Shown here piece after piece: positions 6,217-10,456 of a DNA stretch of 10,456 nt (within the stretch, counting starts at the first letter, position 1; each line of letters opens with the position of its first letter). The notes beneath the pieces are model-generated. The model was given only the letters and a program-made list of their open reading frames with translations, did not search any database and had not been told where the DNA came from. Source of the DNA: an uncultured Porphyromonadaceae bacterium (GTDB lineage Bacteria; Bacteroidota; Bacteroidia; Bacteroidales; CAMTPD01); NCBI GenBank assembly GCA_947074265.1, contig CAMTPD010000021.1, positions 1 through 10,456 of the forward strand, given 5' to 3'. The translations under genes and the position numbers were made by a program.

Positions 6217-8463
6217 ATGAAAAACCACCTTTTACTCATTAGTCTATTGTGTACTACATCTATTGTGGCACAGCAAAAAACGATAGATAATCCGGACTAT
6301 CAATATGCCAAAAATTACGTCTTCGACCGAATCATCTTTACCGATACTGCAACCATTGCAGAGATAACGGTTTCTAATCTACCTAATTATTGGGTAAGTA
6401 TTGATTCAAACAGTTATTTGAAAGATAGCAATGGAGATAAAGTATTCCGATTGAAACGAGCAGACAACTATGAGTTGAACAAACAAGTTTTTATGCCGGA
6501 GTCGGGAGAACAGAAAGCAACACTCTATTTCGAACCGGTCTCACCCGAAGTGGATCGAGTAGACTTTCTCGAACCACAATCGAAGCCACAAGATGCGACA
6601 TTGGGTATAAGTCTGAAACAATCCGCAACCGAACAGTTTTCACCAGCAATCTGTGGCGTATGGACTTCCGATAATGGAGAATCACTTCAAATATTCCCCA
6701 AAGGATTCTTTAATAACGGTATTGTAGTACAAGCATCCATTAAAAAATCCGGCAAAAATGAGTATTCAATTGTACTAAATGACGGAACCAAACATACGAT
6801 CTCGTTGCGAGAAGATAAAAAGGGAGTAAAAACACTGCGTTACGATAACGCAACCTACTCCCCTGCATTGACAGCAACAAACAACAGCAATAATACAAAC
6901 TGGACATTCGCACCCGAGCAATATGCAGACAAAGCGATAACTCCGGGCAAAGCCATTGTCAAAGGTTATATCGATCATTATACACCTAGCCTCGGATATA
7001 GTGCTCTAACCTTTCGTTTCGAAGACCAAATAACCCGTGATGAAAAAAACATCTTGGTCGATATAGCGCCGGATGGATCTTTCGAAGCAGAGCTTCCTAT
7101 TTTTAGTCCATATTGGAGCTTTGTTTCCGGCATCAACGAAGGTGTTTATTTAGCACCTTTCGACACAATCTTCTTTTATACCGATTTGGCTACTCCTCAC
7201 AAAAATAAAAATACGTTAGTTATACTTGGCTCTGAAGATGCAGTTGCGATCAATACACTTCAACCCATCATTGCGCAAAAGTTCAACCTCCCGAATGGAA
7301 TGGATATTTACAATGCGGCAAATGAAGGATTACCTGCCACGCTTCAAATGAAGCAAACATTTCTCGACAAAGCCAGAGCGTATACAGAGCAAAGCAACAG
7401 CATCCTTGCACAATACAATTTATCCGATTATGCAAAAAACCAATTAATCTCTGACTTTCAGACACGTATTTTTAAAGAGTTGTTAGAACTTAGTAGCTAC
7501 TATAATAATAAGAAATATCTAAACAAACGAGACTCTCTCGGCAATTACTATTCGGAAATAAATCCGGACTTCGTCCCGCTTCCGGCAGACTTCTACAATT
7601 TCTACCCTACGTTTTATACCAGTGTACTCAACAATCCTTTGTTTTGCACCACCTCTTCCTCTTGGGTACCCATCAATCGGTTCGAGTTTACACCAACTAT
7701 GCGTCAGCCAATGACATGGAGCCATGAAAACTATAAGAATATTAGCGAAAAAGACTCAATTCTATTACGCAATAAAGAGGCTTCTATTATTTCCGAATTT
7801 GCAGATTCAACCCTTAGTAGGCTCAATAAAGCCGGAATAGGCTTGTGTTACATGAGCGATTATGCCATAGCTCGCTCTTTGAAATACAATATTCTCGATT
7901 TCTTTAAAGACAAAGATCTTGACTTTAAGTTAAGCGTCTTATCTACGTATGCGCCTATTATCAAGTCCAACCACGTAAGATCATACATTTCAAACTACTT
8001 AATCAAAGAAATCGTTCCTAATTCGGGACCTAAGACCACATTGCATCAACAACTACTTGCAGGCACAAAAGAAGAAGAAGCATTTGCCAACCTTATCAAA
8101 CCATACGAAGGGAATGTTTTGATGATAGACTTCTGGAACCTGGGATGTGGCCCATGTAGAGCCGGGATGATAAAAGATCGTGATATGGTAGAACGTCTCA
8201 AAGACAAAAAGATCAAATTCCTCTATGTTACTTGCGACGTAGATTCTCCGATTGAGCATACCGAAAAGTTCCTCAACGATAACAACATCAAAGGAGAGCA
8301 AATCCGCATTAGCCAGGATGACTGGAATCGTCTCTCCGCAAAACTAAGCATCAGCGGTATTCCACATCAAACGTTAGTAGACAAGAATGGCGAAATCCTG
8401 ATGAATAATCACAAAGGGATCGAAGTGAATGAGCCCGTACTCCTTCAACTCGAACAACAATAA
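6217..8463 (+). CDS. Exported TlpA/thioredoxin-like protein with large N-terminal region, 748 aa
   Basis: Residues 1-18 look like a Sec signal peptide (MKNH, a hydrophobic run, SIVA|QQ), so the mature protein should be periplasmic or at the outer membrane. The C-terminal 125 residues or so are a thioredoxin fold of the TlpA/ResA type: VLMIDFWNLGCGPCRAG holds the redox pair Cys644/Cys647, and the cis-proline loop is GIPHQTLVDKNG (Pro716). The usual WATWCGPC is here WNLGCGPC. The N-terminal 620 residues match no enzyme I recognise. They begin with a beta-rich domain (about 20-120, including MPESGEQKATLYFEP) that I have seen as the front of many Bacteroides thioredoxin proteins, followed by a second beta-rich part and a helical stretch (about 370-610). 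Likely role: disulfide reduction or isomerisation of exported proteins, inferred from the C-terminus only. It is 49 bases after rmuC and may be co-transcribed. Cys12 is not in a good lipobox. Confidence 0.85.
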   Translation: MKNHLLLISLLCTTSIVAQQKTIDNPDYQYAKNYVFDRIIFTDTATIAEITVSNLPNYWVSIDSNSYLKDSNGDKVFRLKRADNYELNKQVFMPESGEQKATLYFEPVSPEVDRVDFLEPQSKPQDATLGISLKQSATEQFSPAICGVWTSDNGESLQIFPKGFFNNGIVVQASIKKSGKNEYSIVLNDGTKHTISLREDKKGVKTLRYDNATYSPALTATNNSNNTNWTFAPEQYADKAITPGKAIVKGYIDHYTPSLGYSALTFRFEDQITRDEKNILVDIAPDGSFEAELPIFSPYWSFVSGINEGVYLAPFDTIFFYTDLATPHKNKNTLVILGSEDAVAINTLQPIIAQKFNLPNGMDIYNAANEGLPATLQMKQTFLDKARAYTEQSNSILAQYNLSDYAKNQLISDFQTRIFKELLELSSYYNNKKYLNKRDSLGNYYSEINPDFVPLPADFYNFYPTFYTSVLNNPLFCTTSSSWVPINRFEFTPTMRQPMTWSHENYKNISEKDSILLRNKEASIISEFADSTLSRLNKAGIGLCYMSDYAIARSLKYNILDFFKDKDLDFKLSVLSTYAPIIKSNHVRSYISNYLIKEIVPNSGPKTTLHQQLLAGTKEEEAFANLIKPYEGNVLMIDFWNLGCGPCRAGMIKDRDMVERLKDKKIKFLYVTCDVDSPIEHTEKFLNDNNIKGEQIRISQDDWNRLSAKLSISGIPHQTLVDKNGEILMNNHKGIEVNEPVLLQLEQQ

Positions 8464-8480
8464 TATCAATACAAATCCAT

Positions 8481-8546
8481 CCTCCGCAGTATCACCCAAG
8501 CATCGATACTCATTGAATGCTAATGGTGTATTGCGGAGGTTTTTTT
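8481..8546 (+). terminator. Rho-independent terminator after the thioredoxin-like gene
   Basis: The outer stem CCTCCGCA (8481-8488) pairs with TGCGGAGG (8532-8539) and is followed by seven T residues (8540-8546). The long loop holds further pairing: CACC 8493-8496 with GGTG 8525-8528, and AGCAT 8499-8503 with ATGCT 8517-8521. It begins 17 bases after the stop codon. Confidence 0.85.
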
Positions 8547-8972
8547 GCGTTACACTGAACTCCTTTTTTTCTCTACATTATAAGGGGATTGAACACGTCT
8601 GAAACGCACCTAACAATCAACAACTTAGCCAAAAATATGCGTGCAGACATCAAAATTCTCCACTATGTTTTTTTGATGCATTTTTTCTCAAAACAAGACA
8701 TCTAATTAATAACCAATAACTTACACCAAAACAAACATCAAAAATTTTAGCATAAAACACTGATAATCAGCAACAGTAATCCTATTCTACCTTCTTATAC
8801 TTATTGTATTTTTCTAGCTTTTACAACTAGAATTAATTCTAACTCAAGCAATAAACAACTAAAAACCTCTCTTACTTTTTCCCAAAAGCATGCATGGTTC
8901 TTGCAAAAACCTCGTTTACTTTTTAGAAGAACCTTACTAGGTTTTTCGGCGATGTAAAGCAGTTTGGGCAAT
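8547..8972. other. AT-rich intergenic region without a convincing gene
   Basis: This 426-base stretch lies between two converging terminators. The longest open frame (minus strand, 8801-8989, 62 codons) starts inside the sialidase terminator, has no usable start context, and resembles no family I know. No paired -33/-7 promoter was found; a lone minus-strand TATTTTTG (8637-8630) has no partner. Visible structure is limited to the short repeats at 8861-8945, a palindrome AGAATTAATTCT (8830-8841) and CTGATAATCAG near 8760. A small untranslated RNA cannot be excluded. Confidence 0.6.
8861..8945. repeat. Cluster of short direct and inverted repeats
   Basis: AAAAACCTCTCTTACTTTTT (8861-8880) recurs as AAAAACCTCGTTTACTTTTT (8905-8924), 18 of 20 bases identical with starts 44 bases apart. 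The AAAAACCT core appears a third time inverted as AGGTTTTT (8938-8945), forming an 8-bp arm with 8905-8912. A further inverted pair is GGTTCTT (8896-8902) with AAGAACC (8927-8933). No flanking gene explains them. Confidence 0.6.
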
Positions 8973-9016
8973 AAAAAAAGCGGGATCATTTGCTTTTACA
9001 CAAACCATCCCGCTTT
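8973..9016 (-). terminator. Rho-independent terminator of the sialidase gene
   Basis: A perfect 10-bp stem, AAAGCGGGAT (8977-8986) with ATCCCGCTTT (9007-9016), is followed on the minus strand by a run of seven T residues (8979-8973). It begins 26 bases after the sialidase stop codon. The plus-strand side has no T run, so it works mainly for leftward transcription. Confidence 0.87.
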
Positions 9017-9042
9017 ACAAATACGAACGAAAAGCTATCTGC

Positions 9043-10404
9043 TTATTTCGTTACCTGAACAAGCTCTTTTAGTGGAACTACTTGGAAAATCATATGAGCT
9101 TGACTTCCTTCGTAAATAATTCCGACATTATCTTTATCTACCATCGATAGACATGAATATCCCCAACCGTAACCTTCGTCTAGTAATACCTGATTTTGTG
9201 GTAACCACGTTACACCACCATCAAGACTCACTTTGATCGTAATATCTTTACGTTGTTTTTCCGTATCCGGATTCGAGAAGATCAACAAATCTTTCTTCAA
9301 GCTATTTTGATTGCGTTTGCTTGCGATAAGGCTGGCCATACACACAGGCTCTCTTAGTGCACTTCTAGAAGATACATGCTCTGTCCATGTTTCGCCTAAA
9401 TCTTTTGTAGTAGCTACCGCTCTGCTTCCGCCACGGTTGTCGCGCATGTTAAGCATCAACACACCCGGTTCTACCTCTGCAACCTGAGCTTCTGTTGTGT
9501 TTGTGCGAGCAAGGTTATGAATCTTCCATGTATTACCACGGTCTTTGCTATACATTACAGCCGCATTAGGTACGTTTGTGCTGTCGATAAACTGAATAGG
9601 GAACACAAGAGTACCATCTTGCATGGTGATACCCATACCCGGACCTTGCAACAAGAAGTGCCAGCTCGGATCTTTCACCTGCTTGGTGATATTGATTGGT
9701 TTCGACCAAGTTGCACCATCGTCTTCACTCTTCACCAACATCAACTGCGCCGTTTCGATCGGTTCCATACCCGCTTGCGAGTTGAACCATGCACGCATGT
9801 TACCCATACCATGAGTCCAAGCAGCAACTACCCAGATAGTACCTGTTTTGTCGTCCACAAGGATTGCAGGGTCACCAATACCGTTTTGGCCTTCCGGCAA
9901 ACCGCCATATTCGCCCATATCCATAATGATTTGCAACGGTTCCCAAGTTTGACCGCCATCAAAGCTACGGTTCAAACCTACATCTACGTGCTCTTGCAAA
10001 TCGGCACTATTGTTATAACGTACATCATATACCGCCAAAAGCGTACCTTTCTTAGAGGTAACCATTCCCGGAATACGGTAAGCAGCCGCATTATCATCTC
10101 CGGCATAACGTACACCCGTACCCATACGCCAAGGTTGTGGTGTAGCTGTATTTTTAATAACCACTTCTTTTCCGCCAACTTTAGCTTCGGTAATTTCACC
10201 GGCAACTTTTGTGGTAAGTGGAGTATTCTCATTCATCTCAAGGCTGATCCAAAAGAAGTTCACACCCTTTACCATTGGCAAGGCTGCATCAAAATGAATC
10301 GTATTATTTTTAGGAGCATCCACTTTTGCTTTCAACATCGAATAAGCAGGATCTGCAGCATGTGTTTTGCCCGGTTTTTCTCTCGAAATATACTGCATAG
10401 CAGC
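9043..10404 (-). CDS. nanH: Sialidase (exo-alpha-sialidase, GH33), 5' end missing
   Basis: Secreted or periplasmic neuraminidase that would release terminal sialic acid from host glycans. The 453 genomic codons cover an N-terminal beta domain of the kind that precedes BNR neuraminidases (up to about 10140) and a complete six-bladed catalytic domain. The YRIPGM motif (10063-10080) gives the first triad arginine. Five Asp boxes follow: SFDGGQTW (9943-9966), SEDDGATW (9706-9729), SKDRGNTW (9526-9549), TKDLGETW (9385-9408) and SLDGGVTW (9205-9228). EVEPGVLMLNMRDNRG supplies a glutamate and the second arginine, QRKDITIK the likely third, and GYSCLSMV the nucleophilic tyrosine. The signal peptide and start codon are lost: the contig ends at 10404 and adapter follows. 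The reading frame continues into the adapter to a GTG that is not a real start. A terminator follows the stop. Confidence 0.93.
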   Translation of the reverse strand, partial: AAMQYISREKPGKTHAADPAYSMLKAKVDAPKNNTIHFDAALPMVKGVNFFWISLEMNENTPLTTKVAGEITEAKVGGKEVVIKNTATPQPWRMGTGVRYAGDDNAAAYRIPGMVTSKKGTLLAVYDVRYNNSADLQEHVDVGLNRSFDGGQTWEPLQIIMDMGEYGGLPEGQNGIGDPAILVDDKTGTIWVVAAWTHGMGNMRAWFNSQAGMEPIETAQLMLVKSEDDGATWSKPINITKQVKDPSWHFLLQGPGMGITMQDGTLVFPIQFIDSTNVPNAAVMYSKDRGNTWKIHNLARTNTTEAQVAEVEPGVLMLNMRDNRGGSRAVATTKDLGETWTEHVSSRSALREPVCMASLIASKRNQNSLKKDLLIFSNPDTEKQRKDITIKVSLDGGVTWLPQNQVLLDEGYGWGYSCLSMVDKDNVGIIYEGSQAHMIFQVVPLKELVQVTK

Positions 10405-10456
10405 AGATCGGAAGAGCACACGTCTGAACTCCAGTCACTCCGTAGAATCTCGTATG
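10405..10456. other. Illumina TruSeq adapter left at the contig end (artefact)
   Basis: From 10405 the sequence is the standard read-through adapter, starting AGATCGGAAGAGC and running to CCAGTCAC at 10438. Then come eight bases (TCCGTAGA, 10439-10446) in the place of the sample index, and ATCTCGTATG, the start of the P7 side. It is not genomic DNA and should be trimmed. Confidence 0.97.

Noticed and set aside
6217..6276. Lipoprotein signal (Cys12) in the thioredoxin-like protein
   Set aside because: The residues before Cys12 (SLL) do not fit a lipobox because position -1 is Leu, and the hydrophobic core continues past it; an ordinary signal peptide ending near Ala18 fits better.
8630..8637. 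Minus-strand TATTTTTG matching the -7 consensus
   Set aside because: No -33 element lies at the right distance, and it would drive transcription only into the antisense side of a terminator.
8801..8989. Minus-strand 62-codon open frame in the intergenic gap
   Set aside because: It starts inside the sialidase terminator, has no promoter or plausible start context, and its sequence looks like translated repeat DNA.
10405..10419. GTG start codon giving a 458-residue sialidase
   Set aside because: These bases are Illumina adapter, so the start and the first five residues are artefacts; the gene is called as 5'-truncated at 10404.

Overview
The window looks like chromosomal DNA from a gut-type member of the Bacteroidales (Bacteroides/Parabacteroides-like). 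The reasons are an AT-rich sequence, -7 boxes of the Bacteroides form TAnnTTTG, no strong Shine-Dalgarno sequences, a lipoprotein of glycoside hydrolase family 16, a secreted GH33 sialidase, a large TlpA-type thioredoxin protein, and an etfB-etfA-acyl-CoA dehydrogenase cluster of the kind seen in anaerobes. The species cannot be fixed from the sequence alone.

Layout, left to right. (1) 1-257, minus: the 5' part of a GH16-like lipoprotein gene that runs off the left edge. (2) 305-4137, minus: one operon, promoter-etfB-etfA-acyl-CoA dehydrogenase-terminator, with gaps of 11 and 1 bases. Its products should form an electron-transfer flavoprotein and the flavoenzyme it works with. (3) 4176-4753, minus: tpx, a thiol peroxidase gene with its own hairpin terminator. 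(4) 4783-6167, plus: rmuC, transcribed divergently from tpx. (5) 6217-8546, plus: a 748-residue exported protein with a C-terminal CGPC thioredoxin domain, ended by a strong terminator and possibly co-transcribed with rmuC. (6) 8547-8972: an AT-rich gap with no convincing gene but a small cluster of short repeats. (7) 8973-10404, minus: a terminator and a sialidase gene (nanH type) whose 5' end is missing.

The last 52 bases (10405-10456) are not genomic. They match the Illumina TruSeq read-through adapter: the AGATCGGAAGAGC start, an apparent 8-base index, and the ATCTCGTATG flank. The contig therefore ends inside the sialidase gene, and the GTG that seems to start that ORF lies in the adapter.

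Most of the window is ordinary housekeeping and sugar-foraging content. I see no CRISPR array, tRNA, rRNA, insertion sequence, phage or obvious defence system, and no convincing new multi-gene system. The points most worth a second look are the adapter end, the likely bifurcating type of the Etf pair, the uncharacterised large thioredoxin protein, and the repeats in the 8.5-9.0 kb gap.
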